Below, piece after piece: positions 16,502-24,109 of a stretch of DNA of 33,947 nucleotides (position 1 is its first letter; each line of letters starts with the position of its first letter). This DNA comes from an uncultured Clostridia bacterium (GTDB taxonomy: Bacteria; Bacillota; Clostridia; Christensenellales; Borkfalkiaceae). The stretch lies in contig CALVTT010000016.1 of NCBI GenBank assembly GCA_944363045.1, forward strand, positions 1-33,947, given 5' to 3'. Position numbers and translations under genes: made by a program. The notes beneath the pieces are model-generated. The model made no database searches. It was not told the origin of the DNA and saw only the letters and a program-made list of their open reading frames with translations.

Positions 16502-18571
16502 ATGACAAAGACAAGGACAAAAGCGCTTGCCCTGCTGCTCGGGATCGGGTTCACGATGAGTGCGGTCTGCGCTGCTCTTCCCGCGTCGGCGGTGAATGTG
16601 GATGCGTTGGATACGTCTACGCAGATGACATATCCGTTTGAACAGGGAGAGGATGCGTTCCGTTACGCGCCGACGTTCACGATGGCTGCCGAGGCGGGTG
16701 CGGGAAACAACAAGTGGGAATATGTCGAGGTCAAATTCGACGGCGGCGCGAAGGATCTGCGCGCTGCGGAATACCTTGCCGTGCAGATCAGGGTGGATCA
16801 GGGCGATCCCGGCCTGACGCTCGGCCTGATCGAGAACGGCGACCGCTACAACAACAGCGTGGGCGGGAATGCGTTTTACTTTCTGTCCGAAGACGGCACG
16901 ATCAGGGAGATGAGCTGTCTGTACAGCGCGATCAACCTGGGTGCTGGGGCCTGCGGGACGCTGCTGATGCCCATGGATTCCATGGGGTGGCAGTGGAACA
17001 ATAATTCGAGCGATCTTTCCGCCGTGACCGCATTCTATTATACGACAAGCACGCAGTTCAACTACGGCTATGTGCTTACCATCGGAAGCATCGGGTATTA
17101 CGACGGGGAGCCGGGAGCGGCCGATACGCAGTTCGTGACGCTCGCCGACTGCTCCGAGGGAGAGCGTTCCAAAGATCTTTATTATGTCGATGCGGTCGAT
17201 CCCGACTGTATGAAGATGCCCTCGGATGCGGGGATCGTCGAGCCCGAAGCGCCCTCTATTGCATATCCCTTCCGTCAGGGAGAGGGGGCGGACGCATGGG
17301 CTGCCGTCTGGCAGGGGCCTGTCAACGGCGACTCTGCCGCAAATTGGCAGACGCTCACCGTCAAATTCGAGGAAGCTGCCGTCGATTTTTCCGAGGCAAG
17401 CTATCTCATCATTCAGTATCAAGGGCAGGTCGGTGCGCCCGGTATCACGTTCGGGCTGGAAAACAAGGGGGCGCGCTATTCTGTCGGAGCGCCCGAGGCG
17501 GACGGAAAACCCGTGTATTTCATGGGGGAGACCGACGAGACAAGCAGGAAAGCTGCCAATATCGCAAACGGAGCGGTAACGGCGGGCTCCGTGACGGGGA
17601 TCATGGGCGCAATGATCATTCCCATGGATTCCATGGCGTGGCAGTTCGGCGAGGAGGAAAACCGCGATCTTTCGGCGGTCGATACGCTCGTTCTTACGAC
17701 CAATTCGCAGTATAACTATAACTTCAGGATCCTGATCGGCGAAGTGGGCCTCTATACGGGCGAGGCGGGAAACTGCACATTTACCAAGCTTTTGGATCTC
17801 TCGTCCGATCGGTCGGAAAAATTTGCCGTGACGAGCGACCTCGAAGCGAACCGCGGCACGCTCTCTTTCGTTGAGGCCGATGCGGTCCGCGAAACGATGG
17901 GCGACGCTACCGTCGACATCAAGGGCGAAGGCAAAACGAATTCCTCTTTCAGTGAAAGCGGCTCGACGGGAAATGTGGTGATCAACGGTTCCTACGGTTC
18001 TTTGGAAGTCGTCGAGGACAGCTATGGCGAAGATGCGCTGCAGCTCACCGCGACCGGGATCACGGGGGACGGATTTACGGCATTTACATTATCCGAAGGG
18101 GAAAACATCGATTGGGCAAACGGAAAGGGCGTTTCCTTCTGGGCGCGCAACGACAGCGATGCCGAAGTCTCCTTCAATCTTGAAGTGGACTGCAGGATCG
18201 CGAGCGGTGTAAGTTCAAGATTCAACATCCTGCAGGGGAGCCGCTATTGGCTGTACGACGTCAACACCGGAAAGACGACCATTTATATGTCCCGTCCCAC
18301 GGCGACGCTCCCCGCAGGGTTTGAAGGCTGGGTGCGCATCCCGTTCTCGGCGTTCGAGCGTGCCAGCTGGTCGAGCGGCGTATCCAAAGAAGAATTTATG
18401 AGCGAGGGTTCAGTCGTGTCTTACTTCGGTATCACCATCTCTGCCGCAAGCTATCTGAACCAGTCGTTCAGCATCAACAACATAGGTGCATATTCCACGA
18501 CCCCGCAGTTCTCGTCTTCGTTTGTAGACGCGGGCGGCAAGACCATCCCCGAGCTGTTAGGGCTCAACTGA
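16502..18571 (+). CDS. Secreted protein with tandem sandwich repeats, probable carbohydrate-binding protein
   Basis: A 689-residue secreted protein: signal peptide with cleavage expected after LPASA (Ala30) and no lipobox. Two homologous blocks follow (about 43-235 and 253-440), each opening with YPF.QGE and containing a PMDSM.WQ motif and a final IG..G/YTGE-type strand. The third block (about 490-680) looks like a CBM11/CIA30-like jelly roll (GKGVSFWARNDSD, GWVRIPFSAFE, SINNIGAYS). No glycosidase acid pair was recognised. The start is fixed by TGGAGGT 7 bases upstream; an earlier in-frame ATG at 16469 lacks a good site. I infer a surface or extracellular glycan-binding protein of the same degradation system; how it stays at the cell is unclear. 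Confidence 0.75.
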   Translation: MTKTRTKALALLLGIGFTMSAVCAALPASAVNVDALDTSTQMTYPFEQGEDAFRYAPTFTMAAEAGAGNNKWEYVEVKFDGGAKDLRAAEYLAVQIRVDQGDPGLTLGLIENGDRYNNSVGGNAFYFLSEDGTIREMSCLYSAINLGAGACGTLLMPMDSMGWQWNNNSSDLSAVTAFYYTTSTQFNYGYVLTIGSIGYYDGEPGAADTQFVTLADCSEGERSKDLYYVDAVDPDCMKMPSDAGIVEPEAPSIAYPFRQGEGADAWAAVWQGPVNGDSAANWQTLTVKFEEAAVDFSEASYLIIQYQGQVGAPGITFGLENKGARYSVGAPEADGKPVYFMGETDETSRKAANIANGAVTAGSVTGIMGAMIIPMDSMAWQFGEEENRDLSAVDTLVLTTNSQYNYNFRILIGEVGLYTGEAGNCTFTKLLDLSSDRSEKFAVTSDLEANRGTLSFVEADAVRETMGDATVDIKGEGKTNSSFSESGSTGNVVINGSYGSLEVVEDSYGEDALQLTATGITGDGFTAFTLSEGENIDWANGKGVSFWARNDSDAEVSFNLEVDCRIASGVSSRFNILQGSRYWLYDVNTGKTTIYMSRPTATLPAGFEGWVRIPFSAFERASWSSGVSKEEFMSEGSVVSYFGITISAASYLNQSFSINNIGAYSTTPQFSSSFVDAGGKTIPELLGLN

Positions 18572-18584
18572 GGAGGAGACCGAA

Positions 18585-19745
18585 ATGAAAAAGAAAAATC
18601 TGCTTGCAATTTTCTGCGCGCTTACGATGAGTGCCGCGATCGGCATGATGGCGGCATGCGTGCCTTCCGATGATCCGGGGAATACGCCCGGCGGAGATAC
18701 GCCCGGCGGGGATACTCCCGGCGGCGATCCGCAAACTGTTTACGGGCTTCCCGTCGCGGAAAGCGGGCATTACATCAACAACTCCGATGCCTTTGAAGAG
18801 GACGGAACGCGTTGGCTGTTCTATACGACAAACGAGACTTCCGGGGAAGAGGACAATGTGATCGCCGTGCGCAAAGCGTCTTTTGAAGAGGGCGCAGACA
18901 AGGGCTGGGCGTATGGGGAAGAGACGGTCGCGCTTCGCGGCACGGAAGGCGGCTGGGATGAATATCTCGGATCTGCTTCCGTCGTCAAGGGCTCGTTTGA
19001 ATACGGCGGTGCGGAGTATGGCTATCTGATGGCTTACTGCGCGACGCCGCAGGCGAATGAGACGCAGTTTTCCATCGGGCTTGCCGTCGCGCAGTCGCCG
19101 GACGGCGCCTGGACGAAGGTCGGAACGCAGCCTGTCGTCGCATTTGATGCGGCAAACGCGGGCAGCGCTCAGACGGCGGTCGGGAATTACGCGCCTTCCC
19201 TCGTGAATTACGATAAAGAGGGCGGAGTGCGTCTCTTCTATACCTTTGCCGATTCGTACGGCCATTTTGCGAAGTTTGTAGATATCGAGGCATCCGATCT
19301 GGATGCGCCCGTCCTTTCGGGTGAGGCGGTCGTGCCCAATCACGGCGAGATCGAGGGCGGCGATGCGGTGGCGATGTTCCCCAACGCAGATTTCGTGTAC
19401 GATGCATCGGGCAAGCAATTTTACGCGGTAAAAGACTATTCTCCCACGCCGTCACAAGCTCCCGCATTCGCAAGGCGCATCCAGCTTCTCTCCATTGCGG
19501 AGGGAGAGCTCTATACGACCGACCTCGGCGAAGGCTGGAAGGGCATCCGCACCTGGGATAATACCGATACGCCTGACGGGATGTATGAACGCCTCTACGG
19601 GGCATGCATCGTATCGGATGCGTACGGACATATCGACGGTGCGGCGGACGCGGAGATCGTCTACAATATCTGTATGCTCGAAGCGGACACAGATGACTAT
19701 CTGTTCACGCAGAACCTGATGTCGTTTGAGATCGCTCTTTCGTGA
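18585..19745 (+). CDS. Surface lipoprotein, divergent member of a propeller-like paralogue trio
   Basis: A 386-residue lipoprotein (lipobox MAAC, Cys25) with a low-complexity linker of TPGGD repeats after the lipidated Cys. The rest aligns by eye with the two following proteins: W/D-containing segment, KGSFEYGG.EYGYLMAY, LAVAQSPDG.W and NADFVYD.SGKQFY. This repeat of short beta-rich blocks suggests a five-bladed propeller related to GH43/GH32/GH117-type folds. At the place where the others have WDSRH.CDPSV this protein has WDEYLGSASV, losing the Asp of the CDP motif, and it lacks their lipocalin-like N-terminal domain. It may therefore bind rather than cut. GGAGGAG is 7 bases upstream; the gene starts 13 bp after the previous stop. 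Confidence 0.7.
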   Translation: MKKKNLLAIFCALTMSAAIGMMAACVPSDDPGNTPGGDTPGGDTPGGDPQTVYGLPVAESGHYINNSDAFEEDGTRWLFYTTNETSGEEDNVIAVRKASFEEGADKGWAYGEETVALRGTEGGWDEYLGSASVVKGSFEYGGAEYGYLMAYCATPQANETQFSIGLAVAQSPDGAWTKVGTQPVVAFDAANAGSAQTAVGNYAPSLVNYDKEGGVRLFYTFADSYGHFAKFVDIEASDLDAPVLSGEAVVPNHGEIEGGDAVAMFPNADFVYDASGKQFYAVKDYSPTPSQAPAFARRIQLLSIAEGELYTTDLGEGWKGIRTWDNTDTPDGMYERLYGACIVSDAYGHIDGAADAEIVYNICMLEADTDDYLFTQNLMSFEIALS

Positions 19746-19758
19746 CGCGAACGAACGG

Positions 19759-19783
19759 CGGGCGCGGGGGATCCCCGCGCCCG
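19759..19783 (+). other. GC-rich intra-operon hairpin
   Basis: CGGGCGCGGGG (19759-19769) pairs perfectly with 19773-19783 around a three-base loop. It lies in the only larger gap (58 bp) between the three paralogous lipoprotein genes and is not followed by a T-run. It is probably an mRNA stability element or weak attenuator. Confidence 0.6.
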
Positions 19784-19803
19784 TGAAAAACCGGGAGGAT
19801 ATT

Positions 19804-21288
19804 ATGACAAGACAGTCAGTTTCCCGCATTGCGGCGCTTTTGCTTGCCTTTGCTTTTTCCGTCCCGCTTGCGGCGTGCGAAAACGCGCCGTCGGACGGTG
19901 TCGAAACATCGGACGGCATCCCGAACGGATATTACGTCCTCTCACAAAAGACGGTCGAGGGGCATGACGTCACGGACGGCTACCTGTTCAACTGTCTGCA
20001 TCTGTCCGACGGAGAGGGCATCTGGTACGAGACGGACTACACGGGCAGGAGCGAACGGGAAGGGACGGTCGAGAGGACGGACGAGGGCATCGCGCTCGCG
20101 ATCGGCGTACGCGAGTATGCGTTCGCTTACGATGCTTCCTGCCGTTCGCTCACGTTTTCGGGAAAGATAGACAGGCAGGATGTGACCATGCGCTATACTT
20201 ATGATGAAAATTATGCGTTTCCCGTCGGAGGGGAGGGCGGAGCCGCCTTCACGGATGAACTGTTCGGCGAGGACAAGAGCGAAAATTTCTATAATTATTG
20301 TCCGACGGCAGTCATGGAGGGCTGCGATACGCTGCATATCTGGTATTGCAGCAACAAAGAAAGCGGCAATATCACCGACTATGTCGCATACCGTAGGGGA
20401 ACGCTCAATGCGGACGGGAAATGGGAGTTTACCGAAAAACAGCTCGTTCTCGAACACGGGGAGAGTGGAGCGTGGGACAGCCGCCATGTGTGCGATCCGA
20501 GCGTGATCCGCGGAAAATTCCGGATGGGCGGCAAAGAATATCCCTGGCTCATGGCCTATCTCGGCTGCGAAACGAGCGACAATACCCGCAATGAAGTCGG
20601 GCTCGCCGTCGCAATGTCGCCCGAGGGCCCGTGGGTGAAGGCGGAGATCAACCCCATCGCGAACTTTTATGAGTCGGACGAATTCAGCGAGACGGCATGG
20701 GGATTCGGGCAGCCTTCCCTCGTCAGTTCGGACGGAGCGGGAAAAGTGCTCCTGTTCTATGCAAAGGGGGCGTCAAAGACCTGCACGGTCGCAGAAGAGT
20801 GGGATCTTTCCGATCTCGACGCTCCGACGCTGCTTCGCAAGGCAGAACTCCGCGAACGCGGCGTGACCAATGCGAGCGGTTCTGCGGACTGCATCAACAA
20901 TGCCGATTTCGCCTATGATCCCGTGCGCGGAAGGCTGTACTGCATCAAGGAGGATTTCCCTTATCCGACGGACGGCGGCGTGAACTGGATCGCGGGCAGC
21001 AATACGCTGTTCTATCTCGACGTCGGCGACAGTTTCGATCTGCTGTTCGGCGATGAGGTATATACCTGGAACAAAATTGCCGCACTCGATACGGGAACAG
21101 GCCATGCGCGCAATCACAATGCAGGCATTGTCAGGGATGCGGCGGGCCGGTTGACCGATCCGTACAGCGTACCGGTACTCTATACGGCCGCACAGCTTGC
21201 AGTCGATTTCCCCGATTGGCAGATGGGCGGACAGTGGCCCTCGCTGCATACTTATCGCATCCACGGGATACGATTTACCATTCGTTGA
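19804..21288 (+). CDS. Surface lipoprotein: lipocalin-like N-domain plus propeller-like domain
   Basis: A 494-residue lipoprotein (lipobox LAAC, Cys25). Residues about 38-140 look like a small lipocalin-like barrel (GYYVLS...EGHDVTDGY). The rest is a beta-rich propeller-like domain with conserved segments shared with the next gene: HIWYCSNK, WDSRH.CDPSVIRGKF (Asp231 in CDP), WLMAYLGC, SPEGPWVK, NNADFAYD and ARNHNAGIVRD. The acidic CDP and WDS positions and His/Asn pair are candidates for an active site as in GH43-like clans, but no known family is certain. The start follows GGGAGGA at about 6-7 bases; the frame is open upstream into the previous gene, but that part is a shadow. I infer a cell-surface glycan-active or glycan-binding protein. 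Confidence 0.75.
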   Translation: MTRQSVSRIAALLLAFAFSVPLAACENAPSDGVETSDGIPNGYYVLSQKTVEGHDVTDGYLFNCLHLSDGEGIWYETDYTGRSEREGTVERTDEGIALAIGVREYAFAYDASCRSLTFSGKIDRQDVTMRYTYDENYAFPVGGEGGAAFTDELFGEDKSENFYNYCPTAVMEGCDTLHIWYCSNKESGNITDYVAYRRGTLNADGKWEFTEKQLVLEHGESGAWDSRHVCDPSVIRGKFRMGGKEYPWLMAYLGCETSDNTRNEVGLAVAMSPEGPWVKAEINPIANFYESDEFSETAWGFGQPSLVSSDGAGKVLLFYAKGASKTCTVAEEWDLSDLDAPTLLRKAELRERGVTNASGSADCINNADFAYDPVRGRLYCIKEDFPYPTDGGVNWIAGSNTLFYLDVGDSFDLLFGDEVYTWNKIAALDTGTGHARNHNAGIVRDAAGRLTDPYSVPVLYTAAQLAVDFPDWQMGGQWPSLHTYRIHGIRFTIR

Positions 21289-21297
21289 GGTGATCAG

Positions 21298-22761
21298 ATG
21301 AAAAAAAAGATGGCGGCCGTTCTGGCCGCAGGATTCACGGTGCTGAGCATCCTGTCCGCGGCGGCGTGCGCTCCGAAGAGCATACCCTTGACGGGAACGT
21401 TTGTCCTTGCCTCTGCCACGCTGGACGGAGCCGATGTTACCGATGATTTTCAGGCGTATTCGGCTGCCTTTTCGAAAGACGGGAGCCTGCGCGTCATCAT
21501 CGGGTATCTCGGTTCCATCGAGACGCGCAATTCTGTGTATCTCTTTGACGGAACGACGGTGACGGAGACGTGGGGCGAGGATGCCTTCACCTATACCATG
21601 GAGGGGGATGCCCTTCACACGCAATATGAAGATATGTCGATCCTGCTTGAACGGGAACAGGAGGAGACGGGGCCGCAGGCGGTGGACTTTGAGAGTGTTT
21701 TGTTCGGCCCGGACGTCTCCGACAGCAAGATCTTCAATTACTGCCCCGCGATCCTGACCGAAACGGTGGACGGGGAGGAGGTGATGCACGTCTGGTACTG
21801 TACAAACAAGGACGACGGCGTCATCATGGATCATATCGGTTACCGCAAAGGGGTAAAGCAGGAGGACGGAAAGTGGCTGTTTTCGGAACAGAAGATCGTG
21901 CTTGCCCCTACGCCCGGTACATGGGATTCCCGCCATACCTGCGATCCTGCCGTGATCCGCGGAAAATTCCGCTATGAGGGGACAGATTATACCTATCTCA
22001 TGGCTTATTTGGGCTGCAAAACGGAAGACTATCAGAAAAATGAGACGGGGATCGCGGTCTCCAACGCGCCCGAAGGCCCGTGGGTAAAGGTCGCATCTCT
22101 CAATCCCATCGCTCCCTGGTATGATAACGGGGACGAGGCGGAGGAACAGGCAAAATACGAACAGATGCAGGGGACTTCCAATATTTATTGGGGTACCGGG
22201 ATGCCCGCGCTCATCAGCCTGGACGGCGAAGGCGATGTGCTCATGTTCTATCAGTCCACCTTGCAGGGAACGGGGATCCAGCGTTGGGATCTTTCCGATC
22301 TCGACCATCCGGCCTGCCTGTTTACGACGCGCATCACGCATAACGGGATCGTCAACTCGGCAGGCATGAAATGCAGCATCAACATCCCCGATTTCGCTTA
22401 CGATCCCGTCGGAAAGCGCTTCTATGTATGCGGCGTGACCGATGAAAAGAATCCTCCCGATGAGACGATCACCCGTGTCAATTCCCACAGCATGGTCGCC
22501 TATCTGGAGAACGTGGAAAGTCCGGAAGCGCTCTGCGAGCTGCTGCAGAGCGGGGCTTACGTCTGGCAGATGGCAGGATATATCGGCCCGTCCGAGACGG
22601 GATGGGAGCGCAATCATAATCCGGGGATCGTGCGCGATGAGCGCGGGTTCCTCCCCGATCCCGACGAGATGAGCGTGATCGTTTCCACGGGGCATAATTC
22701 CTGGGATAACGAAAACATCTTTACCTATCGTCTGCATGGTGCCGTGATCTCGGTCAGATGA
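21298..22761 (+). CDS. Surface lipoprotein: lipocalin-like N-domain plus propeller-like domain (paralogue)
   Basis: A 487-residue lipoprotein (Cys24 after SAAA) with the same plan as the preceding gene: a lipocalin-like block (about 31-125; GTFVLASATLDGADVTDDF is its hallmark) and a propeller-like domain. Shared blocks include HVWYCTNK, WDSRHTCDPAVIRGKF (Asp216), YLMAYLGC, PEGPWVKV, WDLSDLD, IPDFAYDPVGK and ERNHNPGIVRD. It differs by an insertion (about 280-290) rich in Glu. The gene starts 9 bp after its paralogue and is the last gene of the long operon that begins at the rbsK promoter. The trio probably acts on related ligands at the cell surface. Enzymatic function is an inference from the fold and conserved acids. 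Confidence 0.75.
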   Translation: MKKKMAAVLAAGFTVLSILSAAACAPKSIPLTGTFVLASATLDGADVTDDFQAYSAAFSKDGSLRVIIGYLGSIETRNSVYLFDGTTVTETWGEDAFTYTMEGDALHTQYEDMSILLEREQEETGPQAVDFESVLFGPDVSDSKIFNYCPAILTETVDGEEVMHVWYCTNKDDGVIMDHIGYRKGVKQEDGKWLFSEQKIVLAPTPGTWDSRHTCDPAVIRGKFRYEGTDYTYLMAYLGCKTEDYQKNETGIAVSNAPEGPWVKVASLNPIAPWYDNGDEAEEQAKYEQMQGTSNIYWGTGMPALISLDGEGDVLMFYQSTLQGTGIQRWDLSDLDHPACLFTTRITHNGIVNSAGMKCSINIPDFAYDPVGKRFYVCGVTDEKNPPDETITRVNSHSMVAYLENVESPEALCELLQSGAYVWQMAGYIGPSETGWERNHNPGIVRDERGFLPDPDEMSVIVSTGHNSWDNENIFTYRLHGAVISVR

Positions 22762-22974
22762 TCGTGCGGCGCGGTCCGCGCCGCGGCAAGGAAAAATGCG
22801 CACGCACGCTCCTTACGGAAAGCGCGGCTTCGATGCCTGCCGCTCCTTTTCCCGCAAAAGAGCGCGTTTGGAGTAGAAACGCAGGAGGCGCGGATAAACC
22901 GCAGCACAGACAAGACCTCCGCAGAGACTTCTCTCTGCGGAGGTCTTGTCTGCCCCGGGCAGACTCAGACTGTC
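22762..22974. other. Operon 3' region without recognisable gene
   Basis: Apart from a GC-rich palindromic stretch at 22766-22784 and the large hairpin at 22907-22952, nothing gene-like was found. No run of T typical of an intrinsic terminator follows either structure. Confidence 0.5.
22907..22952. terminator. Perfect 21-bp hairpin downstream of the long operon
   Basis: The two arms (22907-22927 and 22932-22952) are exactly complementary around a CTTC tetraloop. The stem is very stable but lacks an adjacent T-tract on either strand, so it could halt transcription only weakly, and may instead protect the 3' end of the operon transcript from nucleases. Confidence 0.55.
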
Positions 22975-23364
22975 TCATTGATACATTATATTTCGCGTAT
23001 GTTTTTCCATATAAAACTTTGCTTGGTCCTGCCACCCAAGCGATTTTGTCCATTCATACGCTGTAGGCAAAAAAGACTTTATATTGCCTTTCATATCAAA
23101 GTGATGCCGGAGGGGAAGATCGTCATTGTATTCAAAGGCGGCGGAGAAGTAGAAGAAGTATTGTAAGGAGACGGCGGCGCACGATCCAAGTACCGTTGTA
23201 ACCGAAAACAGCCGATCAAAGCATTCTAAATCAAGTCGGGGGTCCAAAACCTGTTTCTGAGGGAAGAGGGGCAAAATGCAGCCGTCGGAATAAAAAATTC
23301 CGCCGATCGTAAAAACGGCGGAAAAACACGAGATATAGACAAAAACCTCTGCAAGATACACCAT
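22975..23364 (-). CDS. Doubtful ORF downstream of tRNA-Pro
   Basis: An open frame for about 129 residues on the - strand, with two hydrophobic stretches and a soluble tail containing LPLRHHFDMKGN, which vaguely recalls membrane proteins with DUF1648-like segments. Against a gene: the only early ATG lies in the loop of the tRNA terminator, no ribosome binding site precedes it, and a second terminator lies inside the frame. It may be a decayed gene or chance. The stretch is AT-richer than its surroundings. Confidence 0.2.
   Translation of the reverse strand: MVYLAEVFVYISCFSAVFTIGGIFYSDGCILPLFPQKQVLDPRLDLECFDRLFSVTTVLGSCAAVSLQYFFYFSAAFEYNDDLPLRHHFDMKGNIKSFLPTAYEWTKSLGWQDQAKFYMEKHTRNIMYQ
23292..23323 (-). 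terminator. Second intrinsic terminator for tRNA-Pro
   Basis: On the - strand TTCCGCCG (23316-23323) pairs with CGGCGGAA (23298-23305), followed by six T (23292-23297). It lies about 20 bp beyond the first terminator and acts as a back-up. Confidence 0.75.
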
Positions 23365-23379
23365 ATCTTGCAGAGGTTT
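23341..23379 (-). terminator. Intrinsic terminator of the tRNA-Pro gene
   Basis: A perfect 16-bp stem (23343-23358 with 23364-23379, five-base loop) that ends in TTTTT on the - strand, 30 bp after the tRNA 3' end. Confidence 0.88.
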
Positions 23380-23408
23380 GCCGTTGCAGCCTTTTCGTGC
23401 AACAAAGA

Positions 23409-23485
23409 TGGTCGAGGCGACGGGATTTGAACCCACGACCTCTTGGTCCCGAACCAAGCGCGCTACCAAACTGCGCTACGCCTCG
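23409..23485 (-). tRNA. tRNA-Pro (anticodon CGG)
   Basis: On the - strand a full cloverleaf can be folded: acceptor CGAGGCG/CGCCTCG, D-arm GCGC..GCGC, anticodon stem CTTGG/CCAAG with loop TTCGGGA (anticodon CGG, reads CCG), T-arm with GGTTCAAATCC-type loop, discriminator A and an encoded CCA end (23409-23411). The length is 77 bases including CCA. It has its own promoter and terminators and therefore is a single-gene unit. Confidence 0.96.
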
Positions 23486-23495
23486 AACGGTGAAT

Positions 23496-23524
23496 ATTAT
23501 ATCAAACCGAACGCGCTTTTGCAA
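23496..23524 (-). promoter_or_regulatory. Promoter of tRNA-Pro
   Basis: On the - strand TTGCAA (23519-23524), 17 bp, TATAAT (23496-23501); the tRNA begins 10 bp after the -10 box. It lies between the RNase P RNA terminator and the tRNA. Confidence 0.85.
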
Positions 23525-23546
23525 GCGATTTTGAGCCGTTGTAACG

Positions 23547-23571
23547 AAAACCCCGCTCGGCGGGAGCGGGG
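23547..23571 (-). terminator. Intrinsic terminator after RNase P RNA
   Basis: On the - strand CCCCGCTC (23564-23571) pairs with GAGCGGGG (23551-23558) and is followed by TTTT (23547-23550), about 15 bp beyond the RNA 3' end. Confidence 0.82.
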
Positions 23572-23585
23572 GAAGGTGCGAAAAA

Positions 23586-23939
23586 CGATCCGAGGCGGGC
23601 CTGTAAGCCGGGTTCTGTCGAGCGCGGTCATTTATCTACGCCCGCCGTCACCGACGGGCTCAAGCGTTATTCACGGCTCTGCTCGGACGGGCAGCCCATA
23701 TGAACAGAGCCCAAACTTGCATCGGACGGGGTTTACATGGCACGGGGCGTTACCGTCCCGTCGGTGAGCTCTTACCTCGCCTTTCCATCCTTACAGCGCC
23801 CAAAGGCACTGCGGTCTATTTCTGTTGCACTTTCCTTGAAGTCGCCTTCACCTGACGTTATCAGGCGTCCTGCCCTGTGATGCCCGGACTTTCCTCATCG
23901 CGTTTTCACGCGCCGCGGCCGCGCAGCCCGCTCGGATCG
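23586..23939 (-). ncRNA. rnpB: RNase P RNA (class A-like)
   Basis: The catalytic RNA of ribonuclease P, which matures tRNA 5' ends. On the - strand the conserved core is clear: GAGGAAAGTCCGGGC near the 5' end, AGGGCAGG, GGAAAGTGCAACAGAAA, GGTAAGAGCTCACC, and ACAGAACCCGGCTTACAG near the 3' end. The ends pair as helix P1 (CGATCCGAG at the 5' end with CTCGGATCG at the 3' end), which sets the borders to a few bases, about 354 nt. The GGTAAGAG core and general layout match the ancestral class A type, not the Bacillus class B type, in line with a clostridial host. Confidence 0.95.
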
Positions 23940-23944
23940 GGAGT

Positions 23945-23953
23945 ATTATAGCA
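23945..23953 (-). promoter_or_regulatory. Extended -10 promoter of RNase P RNA
   Basis: On the - strand TGCTATAAT (23945-23953) lies 5-6 bp before the RNA 5' end. No good -35 box is seen at the expected distance; the TGn extension can compensate for that. Confidence 0.7.
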
Positions 23954-24058
23954 CAATTTTTGAAAAAAAGCCCGCATTTTTCCCGCCCGCCGCAAAAATT
24001 ATTTCGGGAGAGACGGAAAAGAAATTTCTATGTTGCCTCAACTTTTTTTGCAAACCCC

Positions 24059-24087
24059 TTGACAGATTGTGTAAACTGTGTTATGAT
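24059..24087 (+). promoter_or_regulatory. Promoter of the small lipoprotein gene
   Basis: TTGACA (24059-24064), 17 bp, TATGAT (24082-24087). The coding start follows 22 bp downstream, with AAGGGG as ribosome binding site. A second TATAAT at 24088 is too far from the -35 box. Confidence 0.8.
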
Positions 24088-24109
24088 TATAATCATGATA
24101 AGGGGCATT

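Noticed and set aside
15713..17422. Long - strand open frame opposite the nucleoside hydrolase gene and the following secreted-protein gene
   Set aside because: Crosses two real genes, low-complexity Arg/His-rich translation, no start signal.
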